A DNA stretch of 64,000 nt, from positions 114,409-178,408 of the forward strand of contig NZ_JAAAUC010000011.1 of the NCBI RefSeq assembly GCF_009908165.1, given 5' to 3'. Each line of letters opens with the position of its first letter. Positions within the stretch are counted from its first letter, which is position 1. The notes beneath the pieces are model-generated. The model saw nothing but the letters and a program-made list of their open reading frames with translations. It was not told the DNA's origin and ran no database searches. The position numbers were made by a program, and so were the translations under genes. Positions 8,055-16,873 of this stretch are shown here, one piece after another. Origin of the DNA: Frigidibacter albus (GTDB taxonomy: Bacteria > Pseudomonadota > Alphaproteobacteria > Rhodobacterales > Rhodobacteraceae).

Positions 8055-9527
8055 TCACTCAGTCCAGCGCACCCTGGTAAGGTCGTTGGCGGGGGTCGGC
8101 GAGTTCTCCCAGAGCCCTTCCAGCCGGGCATCGGCGACGCCGGTCTTGGCGAGCTGGAAGAGATAGGCGTTGACGTGATCCTCGGCGATCATCGTCTGTG
8201 CCTGCTTCAGCAGGTCCGACCGCGCAGCAGCGTCGGTGGTCAGCGCCAGCTGGTCCATGATCGCCACGAATTCGGGCTTGGCATAGCTGAAGTAGTAGTC
8301 CGGCCGGGCGTAGATGTTGATGTCCATCGGCTCGACATGGCTGATGATGGTCAGGTCGAAGTCGCGGCCCTTGAACACCTGTTCCAGCCACTGCGCCCAT
8401 TCGAGGTTGCTGACCTCGGTCTCGATCCCGACCTCGCGCAGCTGCGCCGCGATGATCTCGCCGCCGCGGCGGGCATAGGTGGGTGGCGGCAGGGCGAGGC
8501 GCAGGGTCAGGCCCTCGGCGCCTGCCTCGGCCAGAAGCTGGCGGGCCTTTTCGGGGTCATATTCCGACTGCGCGATCAGGTCGACATAGTCGGGATTGTG
8601 CGGCGCGAAATGGGTGCCAATGGGGGTGCCATAGCCGAACATCGCGCCGTCGATCACGTCCTGCCGGTTCACGGCATGGGCGATGGCCTCGCGGACCAAG
8701 GGGTTGTCCAGCGGCGCCAGCGCGTTGTTCATCGCCAGGATCGTCTCGCCTTCGGTGCTGCCGACGATCACCTTGAAGCGCGGATCGGCCCCAAGCTGGG
8801 CCAGCGTCTCGGGCGCGGGGAAGTTCGGGAAGGCGTCGATATCGCCGGCCATCATCGCGGCGAAGGCGGCGGTCGGGTCCGGGATGAAGCGGAAGGTGGC
8901 GCTGGTCAGCGCCGGTTTCTCGCCCCAGTAGCCGTCGTAGGCCTCAAGCCGGACATGGTCGCCCTGCACCCATTCGGCCAGCCTGAACGGGCCGGTGCCG
9001 ACGGGCGCGGTCGCCGCACTGTCGGCGGTTTCGGGCGCCAGGATCACCGCATCGCCCCAGGCGAGGTTGAAGTCGAAGGCGGCATTGGGGGCCGACAGGG
9101 TCACGCGCACCGTGGCCGGGTCCAGCACTTCCACCGTCTCGATGGAGGCGAAGAGCGCCTTCTGCGCATTGGCGCTGTCCTCGGCGCGGGCACGCTCGAG
9201 GCTGAAGGCAACGTCTTCGGCATCGAAGGTGGTGCCGTCATGGAAGGTCACCCCCTCCGCCAGATGGAAGGTCCAGACCTTGCCGTCGCCCTCCACATCC
9301 CAGCTCGTCGCCAGGCCGGGCAGGATCGTGCCATCGGGGCCGAAGCGGGTGAGGCCCTCGAAGAGGTTGGCATAGACCACCTCGTCAATCGCCGCCGCCG
9401 CGCCGGCGGTGGGGTCGAGGTTCGGCGGCTCCAGCACCATGCCGAGGGTAAGGCTGTCCGGGGGCGCAGCAAGCGCCGCACCGGCGCTGAGCGCGAGGGC
9501 GAGGAGGGAGGGCAGGGTGCGGGACAT
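8055..9527 (-). CDS. ABC transporter substrate-binding protein, family 5 (DppA/OppA-like)
   Basis: A 490-residue periplasmic binding protein and probable ligand-binding subunit of the permease/ATPase operon at 1676-5000. It has a Sec signal (LPSLLALALSAGAALA) followed by SLTLGMVLEPPNLDPTAGA, the normal mature start of SBP family 5. Downstream it has VWTFHLAEGVTFHDGTTFDAEDVAFSLER and VGTGPFRL, both family signatures. The ATG at 9527 places the signal peptide correctly; an ATG at 9554 would add nine residues ahead of it. Peptides, opines, nickel or amidines are all bound by this family, so creatine as ligand is only inferred from the creatinase neighbour. Confidence 0.88.
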   Translation of the reverse strand: MSRTLPSLLALALSAGAALAAPPDSLTLGMVLEPPNLDPTAGAAAAIDEVVYANLFEGLTRFGPDGTILPGLATSWDVEGDGKVWTFHLAEGVTFHDGTTFDAEDVAFSLERARAEDSANAQKALFASIETVEVLDPATVRVTLSAPNAAFDFNLAWGDAVILAPETADSAATAPVGTGPFRLAEWVQGDHVRLEAYDGYWGEKPALTSATFRFIPDPTAAFAAMMAGDIDAFPNFPAPETLAQLGADPRFKVIVGSTEGETILAMNNALAPLDNPLVREAIAHAVNRQDVIDGAMFGYGTPIGTHFAPHNPDYVDLIAQSEYDPEKARQLLAEAGAEGLTLRLALPPPTYARRGGEIIAAQLREVGIETEVSNLEWAQWLEQVFKGRDFDLTIISHVEPMDINIYARPDYYFSYAKPEFVAIMDQLALTTDAAARSDLLKQAQTMIAEDHVNAYLFQLAKTGVADARLEGLWENSPTPANDLTRVRWTE

Positions 9528-9657
9528 GAAGGGCAGTTCCTTTCGTTCGGGCATCGAGGCGGCCCGGGTCGGGCTTGGCGGGGATGTTCTACTGCGGGGC
9601 GCTGCGGGTCAAGGGTGTTGGTGGGGGCGTTTGCCCGGGACGTGGTTTGCGCCGTCA

Positions 9658-9819
9658 GAGGGCAGTGCCCGTCCGCCGGGTGGGCGAGCAACAGTGGTTC
9701 CAGGCGCTTTATGGTGCGGTTTACCTCCACCGAATTTCTAGGCACGACGGTTGGGAGCGCCCGCCCGAGGGGGCGGACGGGCGCTGCCCGGCGGCGCTGA
9801 AGCGCCTTGTTCCGGGCAA
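9658..9819 (-). repeat. Interspersed repeat, copy 2 (MITE-like, inverted relative to copy 1)
   Basis: The reverse complement matches 1386-1548 at about 92% by hand. The inner ends at 9661-9678 and 9772-9789 are 18-bp inverted repeats with one mismatch. It lies 130 bp upstream of the binding-protein gene and abuts the end of the M20 gene. The same end of the element faces the neighbouring transport gene in both copies. Confidence 0.8.
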
Positions 9820-9824
9820 AAGGC

Positions 9825-11105
9825 TCAGGCTTCCAGCAACTCCGCCAGCACCAGCCCCATCACCGCGGCGCTGTCCATCATGTCCTGCACGCCGATCCAC
9901 TCGTCGGGCTGGTGGGCGAGGTCGAGCACGCCCGGTCCGTAGGCGATGCAGTTCTTCAGCCTCCCGATGCGGTCGATATGCTTCTGGTCATAGGTGCCGG
10001 GCGAGACGACATAGGCGGCCTCGGCCCCCAGAACCGAGGCGATGGCGCGGGCGGTGGCCTGCACCACGGGGGCTTCGCGGTCGGTCATGCTGGGTTGCAC
10101 CTCGAAGAGGTCGCGGACCTCATACTCGAAGCTCGGGCGGGTGGCCTTCACCCGTTCCAAGAGGGCGGTGACCTCGGCCTTCACCTCGCCCACCTCTTCC
10201 TCGATCAGGAAGCGGCGGTCGAGGATGATGCGGCAGCGGTCGGCGACGCAGGGCGCGGGCAGGCCGGTATAGCCGGGCTCCGGCTCCGCCTCGCCGCCGT
10301 GGATGGAGTTGATGTTGAGCGTGGATTGCCGCGCGCCTTCGGGGATCACCGGCATGGCGGTGCGCTTGCCGGCGAGGAGGGGGTACAAAGTGCGCTCGAT
10401 TTCCTCCAGCACGGCGCCCATGTGGCGGATGGCGGAATCGCCCAGGAAGGGCATGGAGCCGTGGGCGATGCGGCCGCGGGTTTCGACCTCGGCCCACCAG
10501 ACGCCGCGATGGCCAAGGCAGATGCGGTCCTTGTGCAGCGGCTCGGGGATCAGCACGTGCTGGACGTTGTCGAACCAGCCGTTCTGCGCCAGCCAGGCGA
10601 CGCCGCCGAAGCCGCCCGATTCCTCATCGGCGGTGGCCGAGATTTCGATGCTGCCGGCGAAGTCGGGGCAGAGCGCGAGGAAGGCCTCGGCGGCGATGAT
10701 GCTGGCGGCGATGCCGCCCTTCATGTCGCAGGCGCCGCGGCCGTAGATGCGGCCATCGTGAAGCTCGCCGCCAAAGGGATCGCGGGTCCAGCCGTGGCCG
10801 ACCTCAACCACGTCATGGTGGCCGTTGAAATGCACGCAGTCGCCGGGGCGCGTTCCCATCCGGCGGGCAACAAGGTTCCAGCGCGGATAGGTCTCGCTGT
10901 CGCCGGGGGCGCCTTCGGCGCGCAGCAGGGTGCAGGTGAAGCCCGACGCCTCCAACCGCGCGGCCAGATAGTCGCAGACCTGCCGGTAGTTGCGGCCCGG
11001 CGGGTTCAGCGTCGGGATGCGGATCAGGTCTTGCGTAAGGCGGATCAGATCGCCCTCGCGGCGGGCGATCTCGGCTTTCAGCGGGGCGGTGAGGGGATGG
11101 GTCAT
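9825..11105 (-). CDS. M20 family metallo-hydrolase (ArgE/DapE/ACY1 type)
   Basis: A 426-residue cytosolic zinc amidohydrolase of the acetylornithine deacetylase / succinyl-diaminopimelate desuccinylase type. Metal and catalytic motifs are in order: FNGHHDVVEVG (His and Asp ligands), GRGACDMKGG (bridging Asp), ATADEESGG (catalytic Glu and ligand) and IPEPLHKD. A dimerisation lid lies in the middle. The exact N-acyl substrate is unknown. It lies just beyond repeat copy 2 and may process an imported amide, or be unrelated to the transporter. Confidence 0.82.
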   Translation of the reverse strand: MTHPLTAPLKAEIARREGDLIRLTQDLIRIPTLNPPGRNYRQVCDYLAARLEASGFTCTLLRAEGAPGDSETYPRWNLVARRMGTRPGDCVHFNGHHDVVEVGHGWTRDPFGGELHDGRIYGRGACDMKGGIAASIIAAEAFLALCPDFAGSIEISATADEESGGFGGVAWLAQNGWFDNVQHVLIPEPLHKDRICLGHRGVWWAEVETRGRIAHGSMPFLGDSAIRHMGAVLEEIERTLYPLLAGKRTAMPVIPEGARQSTLNINSIHGGEAEPEPGYTGLPAPCVADRCRIILDRRFLIEEEVGEVKAEVTALLERVKATRPSFEYEVRDLFEVQPSMTDREAPVVQATARAIASVLGAEAAYVVSPGTYDQKHIDRIGRLKNCIAYGPGVLDLAHQPDEWIGVQDMMDSAAVMGLVLAELLEA

Positions 11106-11204
11106 GGCGCAAGGCTAGTAGTGCGGATCGGCGGCGGCAATGGCAAACGCCAGTGGAAACCGGATGACGGGAAGGGGCGATTGCGGCATAAGGCGGGGGA
11201 CTTG

Positions 11205-11495
11205 ATGGAGACCCGGATGATCGCCTTCCTGCGCCTTGCCGCGATCGGCTTCGTGGTGCTGACCGTGATCTATTGGCTGATCTCGGTCTATTCCCGATCA
11301 GTCCGGCGCGAGGCGCTGGAGAGGCGATGGGAGGAAGAGGTCGCCGAGGGGGCTGCGCCCGAGGGCCGGGATGCCTATATCAGGGACGGGATGCGCGCCT
11401 ATGAGCGTGGCCTGAGGCGGCGGTTGATCGGGCTGGTCTACGTGGTGCCGGCGCTGGTGGTCATCTTTCTGATCTGGTTGAACAATTATTCGTAG
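11205..11495 (+). CDS. Small two-helix membrane protein, unknown function
   Basis: About 96 residues. Two hydrophobic segments (MIAFLRLAAIGFVVLTVIYWL and a C-terminal LIGLVYVVPALVVIFLIWL) flank a charged middle, so both ends probably lie on the same side of the inner membrane. The start could also be the ATG 12 bases later. It lies 11 bp before the DUF1523 gene and is probably co-transcribed with it. I do not recognise a family beyond conserved Rhodobacteraceae membrane proteins. Confidence 0.65.
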   Translation: METRMIAFLRLAAIGFVVLTVIYWLISVYSRSVRREALERRWEEEVAEGAAPEGRDAYIRDGMRAYERGLRRRLIGLVYVVPALVVIFLIWLNNYS

Positions 11496-11506
11496 GGCGC
11501 GTGGGC

Positions 11507-12169
11507 ATGAAATACGTCAAGTGGACCTTCTACACCCTGATCGTGCTGACGGTCTTTGGCTTCCTGCATTACGTGCTGCCGCAGCATGACATCGTGCGCA
11601 TCACCGATACCGAGACGCGGCGCATCGACTTTGGCGACAATTCGATCTTCTGGGCCTCGGCCGATGCCGGAACCGGAACGGCGCAACCGACGCGGGATGT
11701 GAAGTTCATCGAGACGATCCGCCAGAACGGCCGCCCGATGGTCTATCGGAACGAGGATACCGGCTGGATATGGCCGCCCTATTTCAAGTTCGACAGCTAC
11801 AACCTGCAGACCGAGGCCTCGGACCTGCGGTCGACCTCGGCCGCGCCGCGCTGGGTGGTTGTCACGCATTACGGCTGGCGCAACGAGTTCTTCACGATCT
11901 TCCCGAACGCTGTCGGCGTGCGGCTGGCGGACGGGCCGGATGAGCGGATCATCCCCTGGGCCAATATCGTGATCCTGACGCTGCTGGCCGTGGCCGGGAT
12001 CATGCTGCGGCGGATGTGGCTGCAGTTCCGCGAGCGGACGCTGGACCCGATGTTCGGCACCGCGGGAGAGGCCTGGACCGATGCGGGGGACCGCGCGGGC
12101 GATGCCCGGCGCGGGGCGCGCACCAGTTGGGGCCGGTTCAAGGCCTGGCTGCGCAGCCTTGGCGGCTAA
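11507..12169 (+). CDS. DUF1523 family membrane protein
   Basis: About 220 residues. One N-terminal membrane segment (WTFYTLIVLTVFGFLHYVLP) is followed by an extracytoplasmic region with the family pattern HDIVRITDTETRR and DVKFIETI. A late membrane segment (IIPWANIVILTLLAVAGIML) precedes a basic cytoplasmic tail. The family is conserved in Rhodobacterales and has no known function. The ATG at 11507 is preferred to an in-frame GTG six bases before it. Confidence 0.75.
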   Translation: MKYVKWTFYTLIVLTVFGFLHYVLPQHDIVRITDTETRRIDFGDNSIFWASADAGTGTAQPTRDVKFIETIRQNGRPMVYRNEDTGWIWPPYFKFDSYNLQTEASDLRSTSAAPRWVVVTHYGWRNEFFTIFPNAVGVRLADGPDERIIPWANIVILTLLAVAGIMLRRMWLQFRERTLDPMFGTAGEAWTDAGDRAGDARRGARTSWGRFKAWLRSLGG

Positions 12170-12172
12170 GGC

Positions 12173-12631
12173 TCAGACCAGTCGGAACCACGGATCGCTG
12201 CGCCAATAGGCGATGAAATCGGCCGCGGCGTGATGCGGCAGGCCAAGGCTTTGCATGGCGAAGAGATCGACCCCCAGCAGTGCCGCCACCTTGTAGCCCG
12301 CCGCGGCGCTTGCAAGGGCGGGGCTGCCGGGCGCGAACATCGTCTCGATGGCTTCGGCGGCGCTGACAATGGCGAAGATCAGTTCCAGCGCCCGGGCCTC
12401 GGGCCAGCGGGCGACCAGATCGCGGCCCAGCGGGCGCCAGCCGTCCGGGCCGTCCAGCAAGGTTTCGATGGCATGGCGGGTCATCGCGTCGATCCGGTCG
12501 AGGATCACCGGGGCCTCGAGCGGTGTTTGGCGGGGCGCCGGCAAGGGCGGGGCCGCCTCGGGCGGAGAGTCATCGGTGCCCGCCGCAAACGCACACACCG
12601 GCTCTTCGGTGCCTTGACCGCCTGACCCCAT
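12173..12631 (-). CDS. Conserved hypothetical protein
   Basis: I do not recognise a domain. The informative part is the C-terminal ~100 residues (MTRHAIETLLDGPDGWRPLGRDLVARWPEARALELIFA onward), which looks helical and soluble. The N-terminal part is Pro/Ala rich and of low complexity. The start is uncertain: ATG at 12631 is used, but ATG at 12481 or an upstream TTG at 12715 are possible. It converges on the DUF1523 gene with only three bases between stops. Confidence 0.5.
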   Translation of the reverse strand: MGSGGQGTEEPVCAFAAGTDDSPPEAAPPLPAPRQTPLEAPVILDRIDAMTRHAIETLLDGPDGWRPLGRDLVARWPEARALELIFAIVSAAEAIETMFAPGSPALASAAAGYKVAALLGVDLFAMQSLGLPHHAAADFIAYWRSDPWFRLV

Positions 12632-12744
12632 CCCTGACCACCCAACGCGCGGCAGAATCGCCGCATCTTCACTCGTTACCGCGCAAGCTTTAAGGCCCGC
12701 TTGCGAATGCGGCAATCTTTGTGCTGCGGGGCCGCAAGGCGGGG

Positions 12745-13080
12745 TCAGGACGGAACGGCGGGCGCGACGGTCAGCGTGGCGGTCTTGCCCTGATAGCGCA
12801 GTGCGAAGCGGGTCAGCGGCGGCGGCACCATGCGCCCCAGCGTTTCCTGGCGCACCTCATAGCCCGAGGCGCGCAGGAAGGCGGTCACTTCGGGGCCGGC
12901 ATCGGGATGCTCGCCAAGCACTCGCACCGTCACATGGTCGATGCTGGCGAGGTGCGAGATCAGGAAACGGGCGTCAGGCTCGGTCAGGAAGCGCAGTTCC
13001 GGGGTCGGCTGTGGGGCCGCCTCTGGCACTGGCGCGTTCTCGGCTTCGGGCAGGGTCTTGGGCGTGTCGTCTGTATCCAT
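12745..13080 (-). CDS. Small hypothetical protein, Pro-rich N-terminus
   Basis: 111 residues. An acidic, Pro-rich first third is followed by a compact alpha/beta-looking part with LTEPDARFLISHLASIDHVTVRVLGEHPDAGPEV. No membrane segment or signal is seen and I recognise no family. A ggaa ribosome site lies before the ATG. The gene is followed on the same strand by the hypothetical gene ending at 12173. Confidence 0.55.
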   Translation of the reverse strand: MDTDDTPKTLPEAENAPVPEAAPQPTPELRFLTEPDARFLISHLASIDHVTVRVLGEHPDAGPEVTAFLRASGYEVRQETLGRMVPPPLTRFALRYQGKTATLTVAPAVPS

Positions 13081-13239
13081 GCCGCATGTTCCTTGTTGCC
13101 GGAGGGCCCCCTGTCGGGGCTTCTATCTCGCGGGCGTAACACCGAGGCGATTGCATCGCAAAACATGGCGGAGCACGGCGCGCCCGATGCGCGGAACCTC
13201 GCCGGGTGGCGGTGCAAGGATCGGCGGGACTTGGCCGGG

Positions 13240-14655
13240 TCAGGCGGCCATCAGGGCGCGGACGGCGGCGAGGTCTTCGCGGAAGCGGGCGGTTTCGTCC
13301 TGCGCCTGCGCGGGGTCGGGCAGGCGGAGCAGGTAGCTGGGGTGGACGGTCAGGAAGACGGGGCCGGCGGGCGTGTCCTCGATGCGGCTGCGGCGGGCGA
13401 GGATGCCGGTGCCATTGCCGGTGAGCATCCGGGCCGCCGTGGCCCCCATGGCGAGGATCAGCGCGGGCTGCACGATGCGGATTTCAGAGTCGATCCACCA
13501 GCGGGTGTGCTCGATATCGCTGCGCTCGGGCGCCTGGTGGATGCGGCGCTTGCCACGCTCGGTGAAGCCGAAACGCTTGACGGCGTTGGTGACATAGGCG
13601 GTGGCGCGGTCGAGGCCCGCCTCTTGGGCGATGCGGTCGAAGAGCTGCCCGGCGGGGCCGACGAAGGGGCGGCCCTGCTGGTCCTCAATGTCGCCGGGCT
13701 GTTCGCCGACGATCATCAGGCGGGCATTGGCGGGGCCCTCGCCAAGCACGATGCGGCCGCGGTTCGGGAGCGGGGTGCGGTTCTCGGCCTCCGCCCGCGC
13801 GCGCAGATCGTCCAGCGTTTGCGCCAGCGCAGGCGCGTGCAACTGCTGCAAGATCTTCGCCGCCCGCGCCGGGGGCAGGCTTGGCCCCTTGTCCTGCATC
13901 TCGCGCACGCGGGCCTCGGCCCCGGCCAGAAGGCCGGGAATATGCTTCGCCTCGGGCAGGTTCTTCCAGTATTTGCGCGGCATTTCCGAGGTCATGGCGG
14001 AAATCTTCACCCGCGCCGGGTTGAAGATGTTGCAGAAATAGGTGCCCCACAGCTCTTCCGTCGCATCCTCCGGCAGGTCGGGGCGGGGGAGGCCGGAAGC
14101 GAAGCTCAGCGTGCCATTCTCGAAGCGCGCGGTGATGTCGGGGGTGGCGATCATCCAGTCCATATCGGCGAAGCGGCGGGCGAAGAAGGGGGCGGTGGGT
14201 TCCACCGTGTGATGCGTCGGCTCGAACCAGGCGGCGAAGCGGCGGCGGGGCGCATCGGGCGGGCCGATGTCGCGGAAGCGGACGAAGGCCTTCATCTTGT
14301 GCTTGCAGCGCTGCACGTTCTTTTCCAGCGCCCTGAGCCGCGCAAGGGCGGGATCGCCGCGGTCGGTCATCAGGCCGGGGGTGTGCGGCAGCCGCCACAG
14401 CAGGGCGTAGAGCCGGGCAAAGCGCTCGGGGTCGCTGTGCCAGACGACGGTATCCGCCAGGGCGACGAAGCTGGCGGGCACCTTGATCGGGGGCGCATCG
14501 GCGGGGGCAAGCGGGGCCGCGTCGAACAGCTGCGGCGCGGCCTCGCCGAAGTGCCACAGCACGTCCTCGGGCGGGGTGCGGGCGGCCAGCAGCGCCCGCG
14601 CAGCGTTGCGCCAGGCGGTGTCGGTGCCGATGGGGGGCAGGGTCACCGCCTGCAT
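13240..14655 (-). CDS. udgX: UdgX-type uracil-DNA glycosylase with N-terminal DUF4130 domain
   Basis: A 471-residue DNA-repair protein in two parts. Residues ~1-240 match DUF4130, the usual partner of the radical SAM protein encoded next to it. Residues ~290-471 are a family-4-like uracil-DNA glycosylase with GEQPGDIEDQQGRPFVGPAG at 317-336 and HPSYLLR near 438-444. The insert KRRIH at 369-373 is the hallmark of UdgX, in which that His forms a covalent bond with the abasic sugar after uracil release, so crosslinking to DNA is expected. The ATG overlaps the radical SAM stop by one base, giving an operon on the minus strand. Confidence 0.9.
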   Translation of the reverse strand: MQAVTLPPIGTDTAWRNAARALLAARTPPEDVLWHFGEAAPQLFDAAPLAPADAPPIKVPASFVALADTVVWHSDPERFARLYALLWRLPHTPGLMTDRGDPALARLRALEKNVQRCKHKMKAFVRFRDIGPPDAPRRRFAAWFEPTHHTVEPTAPFFARRFADMDWMIATPDITARFENGTLSFASGLPRPDLPEDATEELWGTYFCNIFNPARVKISAMTSEMPRKYWKNLPEAKHIPGLLAGAEARVREMQDKGPSLPPARAAKILQQLHAPALAQTLDDLRARAEAENRTPLPNRGRIVLGEGPANARLMIVGEQPGDIEDQQGRPFVGPAGQLFDRIAQEAGLDRATAYVTNAVKRFGFTERGKRRIHQAPERSDIEHTRWWIDSEIRIVQPALILAMGATAARMLTGNGTGILARRSRIEDTPAGPVFLTVHPSYLLRLPDPAQAQDETARFREDLAAVRALMAA

Positions 14656-15890
14656 CAGAACAGCGACAGCTGCTCGGGCGGCGGCGCAAAGCGGGCGCGC
14701 AGGCCCGCCGAGTCTGTCAGCGCGCCGGGGCTCCAGTCCTTAAGGGTGATGAAGGCGCGGGCCTTCTTCATCGCAGCGCCCATTCGGGCCAGATCGTCAT
14801 GGCGCAGGGTCCGGTGGCTGCGCGTGGCGAGGATGCGCCCCACGGTCTTGGTGCCGAAGCCCGGCACCCGCAACAGCATCTCCTTCGGTGCCCGGTTCAC
14901 GTCGAGCGGGAAGTGATGCCGGTTCGCCAGCGCCCAGGCCAGCTTGGGGTCGATCTCGAGGTCCAGATTGCCATCGGCCCGCGCGCCGGTGATCTCGGCG
15001 AGGTTGAAGCCGTAGAAGCGCAGCAGCCAGTCGGCCTGATACAGCCGGTGTTCGCGCTGCAAAGGGGGGCGGATCAGCGGTAGCGCGGCGGCGGCATCGG
15101 GGATCGGCGAGAAGGCGGAGTAATAGACCCGCTTCAGCCGGTAATCGCCATAAAGCCGTGTCGCGGTGCCAAGGATCGTGGCGTCGGTGGACAGGTCCGC
15201 CCCCACGATCATCTGCGTCGATTGCCCGGCCGGGGCAAAGCGCGGCGGGCGCTTGCCGGTGTGGCTGCGGTCGGTGCTGGCTTCCTTGCGGCTGCGGAAC
15301 TCGCCCATCGCGCGGCGGATGGTGGCGGGGTTCTTTTCCGGCGCATAGGCCGCAACGCTGGCATCGGTCGGCAGTTCCACATTCATCGACAGCCGGTCGG
15401 CATAGAGCCCCGCCTGCTCGATCAGCTCTGGCGCGGCATCGGGGATGGTTTTCAGGTGGATGTAGCCGCGGAACTGGTGTTGCTCGCGCAGGGTACGGGC
15501 GATGCGGACCATGTCTTCCATTGTGGCATCGGGCGAGCGGATGATGCCCGAGGAGAGGAACAGCCCTTCGATGTAGTTGCGCCGGTAGAACTCGATGGTC
15601 AGGCTGACGACCTCCTCGACGCTGAAGCGGGCTCGGGGCGTGTTGGAGGAGACCCGGTTCACGCAATAGGCGCAGTCGTAGATGCAGAAATTGGTCATCA
15701 GGATCTTGAGCAGGCTGATGCAGCGGCCATCCGGCGCATAGGCGTGGCAGATGCCCGAGCCCTCGGTGGAGCCAAGCCCCTTGCCATCCTTGGAATCGCG
15801 CCGCGTGGTGCCGCTCGACGCGCAGGAGGCGTCATAGCGGGCGGCGTCGGAGAGGATGGCGAGTTTGCTGTCGAGGGAGAGCTTGGACAT
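14655..15890 (-). CDS. Putative DNA modification/repair radical SAM protein
   Basis: A 411-residue radical SAM enzyme. Cys69, Cys73 and Cys76 in CIYDCAYC bind the [4Fe-4S] cluster. Extra Cys residues near 48 and 57 (GICHAYAPDGRC) are typical of this family. A C-terminal helix-hairpin-helix (LLRVPGFGTKTVGRIL) suggests DNA binding. The pairing with a DUF4130-UdgX protein is a known conserved cassette of unproven chemistry, thought to act on damaged or modified DNA. The start at 15890 gives MSKLSLDSKLAILSDAARYDASC, the usual N-terminus. Confidence 0.9.
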   Translation of the reverse strand: MSKLSLDSKLAILSDAARYDASCASSGTTRRDSKDGKGLGSTEGSGICHAYAPDGRCISLLKILMTNFCIYDCAYCVNRVSSNTPRARFSVEEVVSLTIEFYRRNYIEGLFLSSGIIRSPDATMEDMVRIARTLREQHQFRGYIHLKTIPDAAPELIEQAGLYADRLSMNVELPTDASVAAYAPEKNPATIRRAMGEFRSRKEASTDRSHTGKRPPRFAPAGQSTQMIVGADLSTDATILGTATRLYGDYRLKRVYYSAFSPIPDAAAALPLIRPPLQREHRLYQADWLLRFYGFNLAEITGARADGNLDLEIDPKLAWALANRHHFPLDVNRAPKEMLLRVPGFGTKTVGRILATRSHRTLRHDDLARMGAAMKKARAFITLKDWSPGALTDSAGLRARFAPPPEQLSLF

Positions 15891-15957
15891 ATGTTCTTTT
15901 TACGTTCTTGCCCCTTGCAGGGCAAGAACCGTCGCTCGGGCCGCCGTCACGACTGCG

Positions 15958-16773
15958 TCAGAGCATCGCCATCACCCGCGCCGGGCCACCGGTACCGCCG
16001 CGATGCTTGGGCGCGCCGATGAAGACCGTGGCCCCCGTGGCGGGCAGCTGGTCGAGGTTCGCCAGCCCCTCGATCCCGAAGCGACCGGAGGGCAGCCACG
16101 AATAATGCACTGCGAAATCGGCGGAATTGCCGGGGTCGAGCGACATGGTATCCACCCCGATCGACGCCGCCCCGGTTTCCATCAGCAGGTCGGTCGCGGA
16201 TTTGCCGAAGCCCGGGAAGGCCAGCGCGCCATCTGCAGTGCCCCGGAAGGTCGTGTCCCCTACCTTCGCGGCCCAGCCCGAATGCATGGCGACGCAGGCC
16301 CCCGCCGGGATCTCGCCATTGGCGCTGATCCAGGCCTCGATATCCTCGGCCTCTACAGTGGCATTCGCGTCGTCCGCGGCTTTCGCGGTGATGTCGATGA
16401 TGCATAGCGGGCAGACAAGGTTTTCCACCGGCAGCGCATCGACCGAGGTGCCGCCATCCGAGAAATGCAGCGGCGTGTCGATATGGGTGCCGGTGTGTTC
16501 GAAGATCGTCAGCTTGAACAGGTTGTAGCCATCGGCGGCGAAGGTCTTGTCCACGTCGAACAAGATGCCGGGCTTGCCGTCGAAGGTCGGGAAGTCGCTG
16601 TCATAGGTGTGCGTCAGGTCCACCACCTTGCCCGTCGCCTGCGCCAGCGCCGGGCGGGCGGAGATGAGGCCAGAGGCGACGCTGGCCGCCGTGACCGCCG
16701 CCGCGCCGGTGAACAGCGCGCGGCGCGAGAGCATGGAGGATTTGACGTTTTCAATCAGACAGGCATTGCACAT
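15958..16773 (-). CDS. Cyclase family protein (kynurenine formamidase-like), Tat-exported
   Basis: A 271-residue metal-dependent hydrolase of the cyclase/KynB superfamily. The signature EHTGTHIDTPLHF near residues 91-103 supplies the metal ligands. VDLTHTYDSDFPTF marks the start of the fold. The N-terminus carries SRRALFTGAAAVTAASVASG, a twin-arginine signal, so the enzyme is probably periplasmic, unlike kynurenine formamidase proper. The substrate is unknown. An ATG at 16734 (MLSRRALF) is a possible start that would shorten the region before the twin Arg. Confidence 0.8.
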   Translation of the reverse strand: MCNACLIENVKSSMLSRRALFTGAAAVTAASVASGLISARPALAQATGKVVDLTHTYDSDFPTFDGKPGILFDVDKTFAADGYNLFKLTIFEHTGTHIDTPLHFSDGGTSVDALPVENLVCPLCIIDITAKAADDANATVEAEDIEAWISANGEIPAGACVAMHSGWAAKVGDTTFRGTADGALAFPGFGKSATDLLMETGAASIGVDTMSLDPGNSADFAVHYSWLPSGRFGIEGLANLDQLPATGATVFIGAPKHRGGTGGPARVMAML

Positions 16774-16873
16774 TTCGCGGCTCCCCTCGGGTGATGATGT
16801 TCCCCCGAGTTGACGCCCGCGCTGCCGCGCCGGTCAAGAATTTTTCCTGCGCGTCACCCCTGCCGTGCGGGTC

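Noticed and set aside
12721..14916. Plus-strand open frame of about 730 codons across the UdgX gene
   Set aside because: Low-complexity Gly/Arg/Ala protein antisense to a well-supported gene; a product of high GC codon bias.
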